Shown here: piece after piece, positions 8,916 through 18,347 of the stretch
Layout of the letters: each line of letters begins with the position of its first letter
Numbering within the stretch: position 1 is the stretch's first letter
Assembly (NCBI GenBank): GCA_019648995.1
Contig: BLXT01004484.1
Span: 331,212-353,956 of the forward strand
Length of the DNA stretch: 22,745 nt
Reading direction: 5' to 3'
Source: Plakobranchus ocellatus
Lineage: Eukaryota > Mollusca > Gastropoda > Plakobranchidae
Notes under the pieces: model-generated
Told to the model about the DNA's origin: nothing
The model's input: only the letters and a program-made list of their open reading frames with translations
Databases searched by the model: none
Position numbers and translations under genes: made by a program

Positions 8916-9929
8916 TATCAGTCATAACCAGCCTTTAAAAACAAAGAAATAAAAGAGTTTGAAAAATATAAAATGTAAACAAATAAAAAAATTCTACCAT
9001 TACTATCTATCAGCGTAGTGGTGGGCTAATATCCTGCAATAAATTAACACAAGAGAGGAGAAAAAAAAAAAAGAAGAAGAAAAGCAATTTTCCATTTATA
9101 GGTAATGTCAAAGTGTATTCTGTAGATCTTTAGTGTAAAGTAATTTATGATTAACAATGTATTCTTTTAAGTCATCCATTTTTGAAAAGCTAGCAGTAAT
9201 CAATATAATGAAAACAGTTTTTTACTTAAATCACTGCATACTCAGTACTGGATTAGTATTCTATTTTTTAATATAATATTATTTACTGTGCTGCATGTTC
9301 ATCTATAGTCCATCAATTGTTAAGCTTAGAATGGAAATTCTGTCCTATGACTAACTGTAGATCTAACAAGCTCTTGGTCTTGCCTTGTGATCAATTGTGT
9401 TCAATTCCTGTTTCACTTTTCACTTACATACATAGACATTATAAATGTTTCATTCTTAATTTTTGCTTCAAACAATTTATCTTGATGATTGGTAAAAAAA
9501 AATAAATGTATAAATTTGCACATTATCATTGTTTTGGGCTCCAAATTTCCTATTAACATTCTAAAAAGCTGACATTTTAAAAAAATGCCTACAACTAGAT
9601 ATTAACATTGCTAAATTCAAGGCTTCTTCCAAGAAAAGTTAAACTGATGTACATCATATATGACAATTATCAAAAAATGAAAATCAAAATCTGCTTTGTT
9701 ACGGAAATGTTGGGCCTATGATCTGACTCGCCACTATGGCCAAGCAGACTAGCTTTCTCCTCTATATGGCAGACTTATTAAATAAGACAAGATAAATTTT
9801 ATCTGTGCCCACTGACCAGAAAGGCAATCAGACCACTGTGAATTTGGCAGTATGCGTAAAAGGATTAAGGATTTCTTTTTTCTTCATTTGAATAATAAAA
9901 ATAGTTTGGATAGAAAAAGAAGCCTCCAT
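8916..9929. other. Non-coding sequence upstream of the peptidase gene
   Basis: This AT-rich sequence lies just 5' of the first recognised peptidase exon. It should include the promoter or a 5' UTR exon or intron, but I see no clear TATA box, CpG-rich stretch or donor site that fixes the transcription start. The last 200 bases may already belong to the retroelement relic that follows. Confidence 0.5.
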
Positions 9930-11420
9930 AGTTTTTCTTTGGATTTTAGATGGGGTTCTCAACTGAGGGATAGGTCTATGTGACAAATTGGAGTTATCCA
10001 AAACTTGGAAACTGACATTGCTATGGCTGTACAATATCCCCAATCCTATTTGTCTTAGCTATGGAAGTTATCCTCAAAATGACAGAGAGAGGAAATGCAC
10101 ATGTAACAGACCTTGGTGGTAAATATTGCAGGCCACACCCAAAGGCGTTCATGGATAATACTACTATCTTCTACTCGAAGTAAAAAGAGACTCGCAGAAT
10201 GCTAGTTCAGCTCATTGCCTTAAATTAACTGCAGCCAAATGAATTCTATACTGAAGAAGTCTTGAAGCCTGTCCATTAAGAAAATAGGCAAGTTAGATGA
10301 AGGTATCTACTTCAAAAGTGACCAGTCAAAACATACAAGGAATCAGTCATGAATCTGTCAAGAGCCTCAGAAAATAATAGACTCATTTTTTTTTAAAAGA
10401 CACCAAGCAGAGATCTAAAGGATTGGCTCTGTGAATCTGCAAGCTATAGACAAGTGGGGTACCTCTAGTTTATGCTTGTCCCAAAGCTTTTGTGGCCACT
10501 TTTTTTTTTGGCTAGGTAAGTTACAATTGCTTTTAAGCAAAGCTGAGGCTCCCCCTCAAGTCAATAGTCAAAAGAAACAAGTGTAGAAAAGCTGTAGAAG
10601 CTAAGAACAATGCTTGAAGATTTATAGGATTCAGCAGCATGATCAATCAATCTTAATTAAGAACTGGAAGAAAATGTGAGTTGGTGAGGCAGAAAAAAAA
10701 TGAGAGAAATAGTTGGATTCACTCAGACTGGGAGGAAAGGTCTGGAATCAAGTGGTGATAAAAACTGAGGTCAAAGAGAAAAGAGACCCTATTATCGATA
10801 AAATCCAAGTTCAAAGAGGAGAGGACTCTGGGTGAATTAAAAAAGCAGTTCAGCAATACCAACAGGGACATGGGAGAGCACATTGCATAATGATCTGGCA
10901 CATGAATCCATTAAAAATTAGCTTTGCTATCCCTCAATCGCAAATCTAGAGCTGGGGTCTGAAAAATGGTTTCACATGTCCATGGTGCAAAGACACACCA
11001 CCAATCACATCCTCAGTTTCTGCAAAGTTGCTCTAAACTAGGGCAGTTTTACGTGGCAACACAATAGTTTTATAAGAGCTTGCTGTAACAGAAAGTGAAG
11101 CCAAAGAACCCCTGACCACCAGCAGAGAAGAGGATAAAAATTCACTTCAGAGGAGGAACCAAATAGTGGTGCAGAAGAGCTGCTAGCTACCAATATAAGC
11201 ATGGATACCCAAAGCAAAGAGCTTACTGGATGGATGTGATGACTGAAAATTTTCAGCCAATCTCCTCAAATGGAACAATTACCTTTTGATTTTTCCAAAA
11301 CATAGGAATGAAGCTTGCAGTTGTATTTCTATCAATTGCCACTTGACAAATAATCATGATCATGTTGAACTTACAATACAGACATACCTATCCTTGAAAA
11401 CACTTTTGTAGAAAATCAAG
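9930..11420 (+). mobile_element. Decayed non-LTR retrotransposon (copy 2, plus), same family as 4660-6350
   Basis: On the plus strand at about 10025 the frame gives GCTISPILFVLAMEVIL, the conserved reverse transcriptase block after the palm entrance. It is followed near 10150 by KAFMDNTT, the position of the catalytic F-x-D-D box, where the second aspartate is now asparagine. Sequence from about 10540 (AGCTGAGGCTCCCCCTCAAG) closely matches the reverse complement of 6025-6060 in copy 1. Later fragments (KAVQQYQQG, then MNPLKIS) match the post-RT region of copy 1, and a VELTIQTY-like stretch near 11370 resembles the region near the ORF end. Stops and frame changes are dense, so it is dead. It extends further 5' into the RT domain than copy 1 does. 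Its 3' end is lost near the inverted-repeat element at 11452. Confidence 0.75.
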
Positions 11421-11451
11421 AGGAAAAATGTGGAACATTATCTATAGATAA

Positions 11452-11576
11452 AACCTGAATGACTTCTAGATCTACCTTCATCAGCTGCCAATAAAGCAAT
11501 CATGAGCCAGGCTGTATAAATATAGCTACATTTTGTTGATAGCTGATCAAAGTAGATCTAGAAGTCATTGGCCTGT
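11452..11576. repeat. Inverted repeat, decayed relative of the 13345-13546 element
   Basis: The left arm (AATGACTTCTAGATCTAC, near 11459-11476) and the right arm (GTAGATCTAGAAGTCATT, near 11552-11569) are perfect reverse complements. Weaker pairing continues inward through ATCAGCT. The right arm plus GGCCTGT also matches the right arm of the element at 13345-13546 (GTAGATCTAGAAGTCATTGG, then CCTGT). The outer ends have decayed, so no target-site duplication can be named. The element sits between two different retrotransposon relics. Confidence 0.65.
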
Positions 11577-11679
11577 TCCCAAAGTGTCCCAAGGATAGAG
11601 GGCTCCGTCTTAATCAGAGCAAAGCATGAGGCCATTAACACATTGCTTGGATGTATATATTCCAGTCTACATAACCTTA

Positions 11680-12330
11680 TAAACAATCTTGAGGAATCTT
11701 GATGATATTTCAGGCTTAAAAATAAATGGAGAAAATCTTAATAATCTCAGGTATGCAGTTGATACAGTTTTAATAGCAGGATCTGGCAAACAACTTCAAA
11801 AACTTCTAGATACTGTAGTTTTAGAGAGCAAAAGAATGGGCCAGTCTTTGAATGTAAAGAAAACGGAATGTATGGTCATCCCAAAGAAATCCTCTAACTC
11901 AAAGTGCAATATTGTTAGCAAAGGTGAACAAATCAAACAAGTTTAAAAATTCAAATATCTAGTTTACCTGATTACATCAGATGGCAGATGCACAAGTTAA
12001 ATAAGTAAAAGAATAGCCATGGCCAAAGACACATTCCAAAAAATGAAATCAATACTGGTAAATAGAAACATAAGTATGAAAACCAAAATAAGGGTAATTA
12101 AAATTGGTCAGTACTATTGTAAGGTAGTGAGCGTTGGACAATAAACAAAGAAATAGAGAAAAAACTAGAAGCAGTAGAGATGTGGTTTATCAGAAGAATG
12201 ATGAGGATATCATGGACAGAAAAAAAGTCGAATGAACTGGTACTGAAAGAGACTAATTTCGAACGATCACTAATTAAAACCATAAAAAGCAGAGGCAACT
12301 ACAGTTTTTAGGCCATATTTGCCTACAAAA
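11680..12330 (+). mobile_element. Reverse transcriptase relic of a second non-LTR retrotransposon family
   Basis: An open stretch from 11689 gives ISGLKINGENLNNLRYAVDT, then LQKLLDTVV and LNVKKTECMVI, ending near GEQIKQV. After a stop at 11944 the same frame continues as KFKYLVYLITSDGRC and RIAMAKDTFQKMKSIL. A shifted frame then gives IEKKLEAVEMWFIRRMMRIS and ETNFERSLI up to about 12310. This is the palm/thumb region of an endonuclease-RT LINE of the NLRYADDT...KTECM...FKYLG type. The catalytic Y-A-D-D box reads Y-A-V-D, so the first aspartate is lost. The flanking frame remains recognisable despite several stops and at least one frameshift, suggesting moderate age. It is distinct from the family at 9930-11420. 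Confidence 0.85.
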
Positions 12331-12646
12331 GGGTTTTGAACACTTAGCAAACATTTAAATTTCTTAGAAGGGAGAAGTATCTTTTAAGATCGTTGATGAA
12401 GTTTTAAATAAGTTAGTAATTCAGTAATTATTTCTTCTATTAATAGGATCCACAATTATTTTTTTATAATTGAAACTTAACCTCCCTAACTTCGTTTAAT
12501 TGTAGCAATGGTAGTTGGGTAGTTTTTTCCTTTTTTTCAAACAGTAATTATTAAAATAAAGAGCCTCACAACATATTTCTAAGCAAGAAATGGAAGGTTT
12601 GTCAACCCAAAAGAAGAACCAAGGGAAAATGTGACAACCCTAGCGT
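12331..12646. other. AT-rich spacer without recognised features
   Basis: This stretch lies between the retroelement relic and the GCATGC-bearing tandem duplication. I see no coding frame, inverted repeat or element end in it. Confidence 0.5.
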
Positions 12647-12905
12647 AATTTTCAAGGCATGCATTGAGACTAGCACCAGCGGAAGCAAAATGATTATGTC
12701 TTGAAAATACCACCTGCAATAATTGCAAGGCATGCCTTAGAATAGCGACTTTTGCGATATTTCTAAGGCATGCCTTGAGACTATAACCAGCGTTACTTTC
12801 AAGCATGCCTCGCTCTTCTTACACAGAGAAGCCAAATGATTATATGCCTTGAAAATAACATCTGTGTTGATCCATGCCTTTCAATATAGCAACTTTGTGA
12901 TAAAA
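12647..12905. repeat. Two-copy tandem duplication carrying AAGGCATGCCTT palindromes
   Basis: Copy 1 (about 12647-12755) and copy 2 (about 12756-12905) share, in order: TTTC(A/T)AAGGCATGC, TTGAGACTA, ACCAGCG, AAATGATTAT, CTTGAAAATA, a CATGCCTT block, AATAGC and an ACTTTTG/CTTTGTG-GAT end. Copy 2 has an insertion of about 40 bp after ACCAGCG. The perfect 12-bp palindrome AAGGCATGCCTT occurs at 12727-12738 and 12765-12776, with one-base variants near 12654. The 75-codon minus-strand frame across this region is a by-product. Confidence 0.65.
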
Positions 12906-13344
12906 ATCCCATGAAATATTAATTCAATTGTATTCTCTTTCATGTAATTATTTGATGAAATGAGCAGTGCTAGTGGAAAGAATATACACAATACAGTGAT
13001 AACACAAACCCCTAGTAACTTGTAAGGACCACAAATGGCAAGGATTAACCTAGTATCACTATTAGGCCTACTTAGATATATATATAATCTAGAATCTAGG
13101 CTTTAAAACTAGGGCCAGATCTTGATCTCCAAGTAAGTCCGGACTGACCAATTTCGGAAATCGAGATTTTGGTATAGGCCTATTCTAGATCTAGGTTACA
13201 TCACAAATACGATTCAAATCAAAGACATAGGCTACGACTCTAAATAACAGTAAAATTGTGGGCCTAATCAGCAATGCAATCTAAAATTTTCAAACTTTTA
13301 AATTTTACTTTGATTTGATCCTTTAGAATTTAGATTTAGATTCT
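12906..13344. other. Spacer rich in short TCTAGATC words
   Basis: I see no gene here. The sequence contains several TCTAGA/AGATCT words (for example near 13083-13100 and 13184-13194). These recur from here to about 15710 and seem to be a local compositional habit rather than a defined repeat. Confidence 0.5.
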
Positions 13345-13546
13345 CAGGGATAGTACAGGGCAGGCCCAATTTCTTCTAGATCTAGATCTAACTTTATCAG
13401 CCTCCAACGAAAGTAGGAGGTCACAGGCATAAATTGTGCAATATTGTGTGAAAGCAGCACTGTTTACATTGTAACAATTTTCATTTCGTCGGTAGCTTAT
13501 GAAGGTAGATCTAGAAGTCATTGGGCCTGTCTCCTGATTATCCCTG
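13345..13546. mobile_element. 202-bp terminal-inverted-repeat element (MITE) with 5-bp duplication
   Basis: The left end begins CAGGGATAGTACAGGGCAGG. The reverse-complemented right end begins CAGGGATAATCAGGAGACAGG. Both continue through CCCAAT, TTCTAGATCTA and a TTCAT/TTTATCAGC stretch, giving imperfect arms of roughly 55 bp. The element is flanked by a perfect direct repeat, ATTCT, at 13340-13344 and 13547-13551. The interior has no protein-like frame, so it is non-autonomous. CAGGG termini occur in hAT elements, but those make 8-bp duplications and the flanks here agree over only 5 bp, so I do not assign a superfamily. Confidence 0.78.
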
Positions 13547-13686
13547 ATTCTATTTAGGTAGATTAGACTGAATAGACTCTAGCAATCTAGATCTATCTAG
13601 TCTACTCTACCCTCTGAACTCTAATCTCGATCTAGATTAGTAAAGTTCTATGTACGATCCCGAAGACATGATAAAACATTTGGTAC

Positions 13687-13922
13687 AACTTAAGAATATG
13701 GGTCCCATCTGTTTCCGACTATAATGACGAAGTAAAGGCCATTTCAGTCAACTGTTGACTTATGAATGTACAATTTAAAAAAAATTGTAATTTTATTTGA
13801 AACTGTTGATAGTCTAATTGTAGATGAATTTTTAAAGTTGTCAGCAGTTGACGAAGAAAACTGCCTCATTTCGTGATTATGATTATGTAATCGAAAACAG
13901 ACGGGACCCACATTCTTAAGTT
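13687..13922. repeat. 236-bp long inverted repeat, MITE-like
   Basis: The left arm from 13687 reads AACTTAAGAATATGGGTCCC, then ATCTGTTTCCGA. The right arm, reverse-complemented from 13922, reads AACTTAAGAATGTGGGTCCC, then GTCTGTTTTCGA. Pairing continues with gaps through an AATCA/CGA(A)GTAA region to GTCAACTG(T/C)TGAC, so the arms are roughly 75-80 bp and the loop is AT-rich. No matching target duplication was found at the arm ends, so the true ends may lie a few bases off or have decayed. It does not resemble the neighbouring 202-bp element. Confidence 0.7.
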
Positions 13923-14199
13923 CTATCAAATATATATACCTAGTCTAGTGAGATATGGGTTTTTTAAAATAATTCCAATCTGGAGGCGTAATTAAACCGA
14001 AATTTTAGATACTTGGTGAGACTTTTTTCTAGATCTAGACCCATACACGAAAGAACTTCAAAGAAGCAGCCGGCACAGGTTAGCAAAATATGAGAAAGTT
14101 ACTCAGAGTAGTCTCCCATCGGGGAGCAAGTAAAATACAGTCTGGACGAGAGTATACACGGAAACCGGAATAATTGTAACACACTCTGATTTTTGTAGA

Positions 14200-15150
14200 C
14201 AGAAAAAAAAGTGCAACTAGTTAGTTTTCTCTTTTAATGTGCAGAAGACTGTAGTATAATGTATTATACAGTGTCCGCTATCGCGTTGCTGATGTACGCC
14301 CGTTTGCTTGCAGGGTCTTCCGACCGTACAGCCTCGGCTGATACTTTATATATTTCCGCTACGAGGTTGATCCATTCTTGTTTGTTTTCTGCGACGCTGC
14401 GAAGAATGTCTAGTTCCTCTGCGATGTTACTCTGCTTCTTCTGAACACTTTAAGATAAGTGGTCAGAGTTATTGGAAGATTGATCAATGATTTACGTCTT
14501 GGCCCCTTGGTATTTTCTGTGAAACAGAAGTGTGTTACTCCCCAACAATGAGCTGACTTTTTTCGAATTTGTCCAGTTTTCTGCGTCTTTTCTCACATAT
14601 GTGAATTGTCTTTCGTGTGGTTTAAATTTGTTTCTATTTCTTCAACGTTTGCTATTCTTTTTTTTTTTTTTTTTTTTGAGATTCGATGCCATTGGCTCGC
14701 GTAATATCTTTGTTGTTTGCTGTTGATTCTTATGTGCAATGTTCCAAATAAACTATGAAAAGTACAGGGCTTAGGCTATCGCCTTGAGGTGTGCCAATTT
14801 TAGTAGTGAAAGGAATAGGGTGGTCGGTCTAATTCATTCCCATCTAGTGTTGTTTTACACAGTAGAAACAACCAGAAAATGTATACTTCGTCTTCCTTAA
14901 CAATATATTTCAGTATCTCCAGCACTCCATTAATTGTGTCGAACGCAGCTGACATGGTAATGCCAGTGATGTTGACTTCTAGGCATGTAGCTTTGAGCTC
15001 TTGTTATCCATCTGTGGGCCAATACAACGTCCGACGTACCACGGTTGTGGCTAAAAATCGCTTTGGCTATTGGATATAATTATACTGCTCTACCCTTGGC
15101 CTGATACGATATGTACGATCGGGACAGAATATTCTTGATAAAACTCACAA
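14200..15150 (-). mobile_element. Reverse transcriptase relic, third retrotransposon (minus)
   Basis: Reading the minus strand, a frame near 15100 gives RIRPRVEQYN. After a frame change the next segment gives ITGITMSAAFDTI near 14960 (RT motif A, with the FD aspartate kept), then KIGTPQGDSLSPVLFIVYLE at about 14745-14805 (the GxPQGxxLSPxLF block). The catalytic xADD segment that should follow is missing. Instead, after a T20 run at 14658-14677, come SKKVSSLLG and, near 14290-14430, AENKQEWINLVAEIYK with SEDPASKRA, which resembles the C-terminal end of the same element type. This suggests an internal deletion. About 150 bp further left (14050-14200) may be its 3' untranslated tail. The block is clearly less AT-rich than its surroundings. 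Confidence 0.75.
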
Positions 15151-16334
15151 GTGTTCAGGTTTGATGGTGGTCCTTTTGCTGTTCATGGCTTAAGCTGTAT
15201 GATCAGGACCAACGCTATTGCGTTTTAATTTTAAAAGTCCAGTAGGCTTATCTATATCGTAAGATTTTAGGACTTAATTAATAGACTAAGACAATTTTGT
15301 AATGGCATTGTACTCAGGCAGAAGGTAAAAATAAACATTTACAATACGCCACTTGCAAGACACTAAATAATAAGCAAAGCCCAATTTTTTTTTTAGGAAA
15401 AAACTTTCAAATAAAATTATCGCTTTTCATCATTTAGAAGTTGAAAGTGCAGGTTTCTTTATGAACAACTAAATCCATTTTGATCTTTGAAATGTTGATC
15501 AGACGTATTATAGTCTTGTCTTTTGTAATGTCATCATGAGTTAAAAGTTTATTAAAATATTAATAACATTGTTTTTTGCGATTTCGTTGTTTAGAAGGGA
15601 GAGAGAAGTTAATTTAGCTTTCCTCAAAATTATGAGCAGATGAATAGGTACATGTATAATATAATATGTAGGCCCAGATTCAGTTTTTATACACAGATCT
15701 AGATCTAGATCAAGTTTTTGTAACAATTTATGTATTTTGCAAAAGAAGTCCCAGAGCAGCTGCAAAGTCATGTTCGTAAATTTGATTTTTCTATGTGACT
15801 CACAAGCTCTAAAGAGCATGAGTGAATTGCCAGTTCATTAAAAACAAACTCGTAAAACTTTTTAAACAGGCCCATTTAATAAAGTAAAGCAAACCCTAAG
15901 AGTTATAATCAATTATTAGCTTAGTTTTATGCAACTATCTGGAGTCAATTGGTTCAGACTAAACAGATACGCATTGAAACCAGGCCGAAATAATTATTCA
16001 CAAATTTAAAGCATTTTAGAGGCCTCTCCTGGCAGCTAGCAGCAGAATTTACTGTTGTATAAATGTTAAATAATCCATTTTTCGCTAAAAAAATGTAATT
16101 TGCTCCCTGGACTACTTAAAATTTCTGTGCAGAATATTTTTCCACATCCGCATTTCTGCAGACAATTCCCATGCCTGAACGCACAGTATTTATGCAGACA
16201 GCACTTCTTTTGGCTACAGCATAATTATTTTATTCTAGAAAAACCCTTTCCCATTGATGATTTCTAAATCTTCCTTATTGTCGATACTGCTAGGTAAACA
16301 AACCATGATATGCGTCGAGCAAGGCCACAATCAA

Positions 16335-16411
16335 TTTATATCTACCTACAATTGCTAAAAAAAATTACATGTCTTTATATCTACCAACAATTGCTAAAAA
16401 AATTACATGTC
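16335..16411. repeat. Perfect-boundary tandem duplication, 39 + 38 bp
   Basis: The two units (16335-16373 and 16374-16411) both read TTTATATCTACC, then (T/A)ACAATTGCTA, an A run, and TTACATGTC. They differ by one substitution and the length of the A run. The close match implies a recent local duplication. Confidence 0.9.
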
Positions 16412-18324
16412 TTAATGATGCAACAATTTTCAAATGCAAAATCAGGCTTGGCAGTTGGTAAATAAAAGGTAAAAAGCATTTGTCTTTCCAGGGATTTGTT
16501 TATGTCCTATTTATATGGAGAAAAAAATTCAACTGTTTGTGGTCCCTCTTTTTAGAAACTATATCTTTTAGTTACATGAAAATTAAATTTGATACGAGCA
16601 TTATGATTTAGGGGAAAAAAAGGTTCCAGAGAATGCTTTCCATAGTTCTCAGAATACAAAACTCCTCTCAGTTCAGTAAAAAATTTAAATTTAAAAGTAA
16701 CTGCAAAGCTCTCAAACAAAAACGCAATATCAAAATGCACTATATGTAAAGAACTCAGAATTTTTTCGTTGCGTAAAATAAGATTTATTGTTTGTGTTAA
16801 TAAAATTATAAATAAAAAAAAAAAAAAAGAAAGAAATACTAAAGCTTTGACAACCAAAATGGTACAAGTCTTAATTAGCAGTGTGTTATGGCTGACGCTT
16901 AAAATGCTGATATGTTGTCATTTAACAATGATCTCTTCAATTAAGTAATTTTATGTTAAAGCATTGTTACAAAGTAAAAATAAATACACATTACAAAGAA
17001 TAAATTTTGCTTAAAAAAATTTTCTAAATGTTTTGCCTAACATGAGCAAACTAATATTAAAACCACAGGAATGAAGGAAACTACAAAACACTACACAAAA
17101 CTGATATAAACCACACTCAATCTACTAAGGATCACAAACATAAGTGAAGCTCCAAAATAACAATACATTGATGCCTGGGCAATCAAAACGGAAATACAAC
17201 ATCAAGTTCAATGACTAACAATATTCAAGTCACAAGTCATTTTAAAAAAATTAGGTAGACAAAAAAAAATCAAGCCAGTGAAGGCATTATTTCAAAATTG
17301 ACTAGTAGAGGAACATCAACATCTTTAATGACATTTTTTGGTAAACTTATTTTGATCTTACATGCCCCATTTTCTTTTTTCTCTGCATATTGCTAAGAGA
17401 ACATACTGGTGTAAAAAAGTAAATAACAAGATAGTATCCAGCATCATAATCACTTCTGCTGATTTTTTAAATTGTTATTAAACTTTCTTTCTTTGAGGTA
17501 AGATAAAGAAAAATTCGAGTAAGGCATGATTGTGATTTTTCATAAGTAAAATGAACACCACTTGATTTTTTTTATAGGATTTCCCTTTTTATCAGTTTGC
17601 ACAATCATAAGAAATGTACAATGTTTTGAAAAAAAGTCAGTTCATCTTCTCTTGTCTTTGTAAGTCAATTATTCCATATCAAATTGCGTGATTACTGGCA
17701 ATTCATTTTTTAAAAAATTGTGTGTGTCACAAATAAGTTCAAAATTGGGATAATTCAATCACTGGAACCTCAATAAAATGGAGCAAGTTTCTGCATAAAA
17801 CTTCAGATTATCATCAGGCGTGAGCTTAAAGTCCAATTAAGGTTGTCAAGTAAGAGAATTGTTGCCTGAAAACATACTTAATATGTCTCTAGAAGTGAAG
17901 CTTAGGACAAAAGTCAAGTATGGTTTTCTTTAAATAGAAAAAAAAAAACAACCATAGGTGTTTTTTGCCGAAATTTAATTCTTTTTCATTTCACTATTTC
18001 ATGTCAGGGAGTTATTTTTTCACTGTCACATACTTAAAATTTGAATTCTTCACAGAAACTTTCAAAATCCTTAAATAATTCATTTTAATATAAGACTATC
18101 GTTTATCTTCAACTAAAGATCGTGTATTATACTGATAGGTTATCGTTGCTAATACCCACTTTAAGCTTTTTACTCTTCAAAAAATGGGGGCATGCTGACA
18201 CCCCTTGTGTACTAAGAAACTAACAAAACATGATGTACAGATAGGCTTTAAGTATATGGAATGTGTCATGTTACATGTATAAACTGCACATACGCACACT
18301 TCCATTCTATAACATTAAAAAAAG

Positions 18325-18347
18325 TAAATAAATAAATAAATAAATAA
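18325..18347. repeat. (TAAA)n microsatellite
   Basis: About five and a half TAAA units lie in AT-rich non-coding sequence. Confidence 0.85.

Noticed and set aside
15541..15819. 92-codon minus-strand open frame with an Asp-Leu repeat
   Set aside because: The DLDLDL stretch is simply a translated TCTAGATC tract, and the rest has no recognisable domain.
16552..16857. 101-codon minus-strand open frame
   Set aside because: Phe/Leu/Lys-rich low-complexity translation from AT-rich DNA, with no family similarity and no supporting splice sites.
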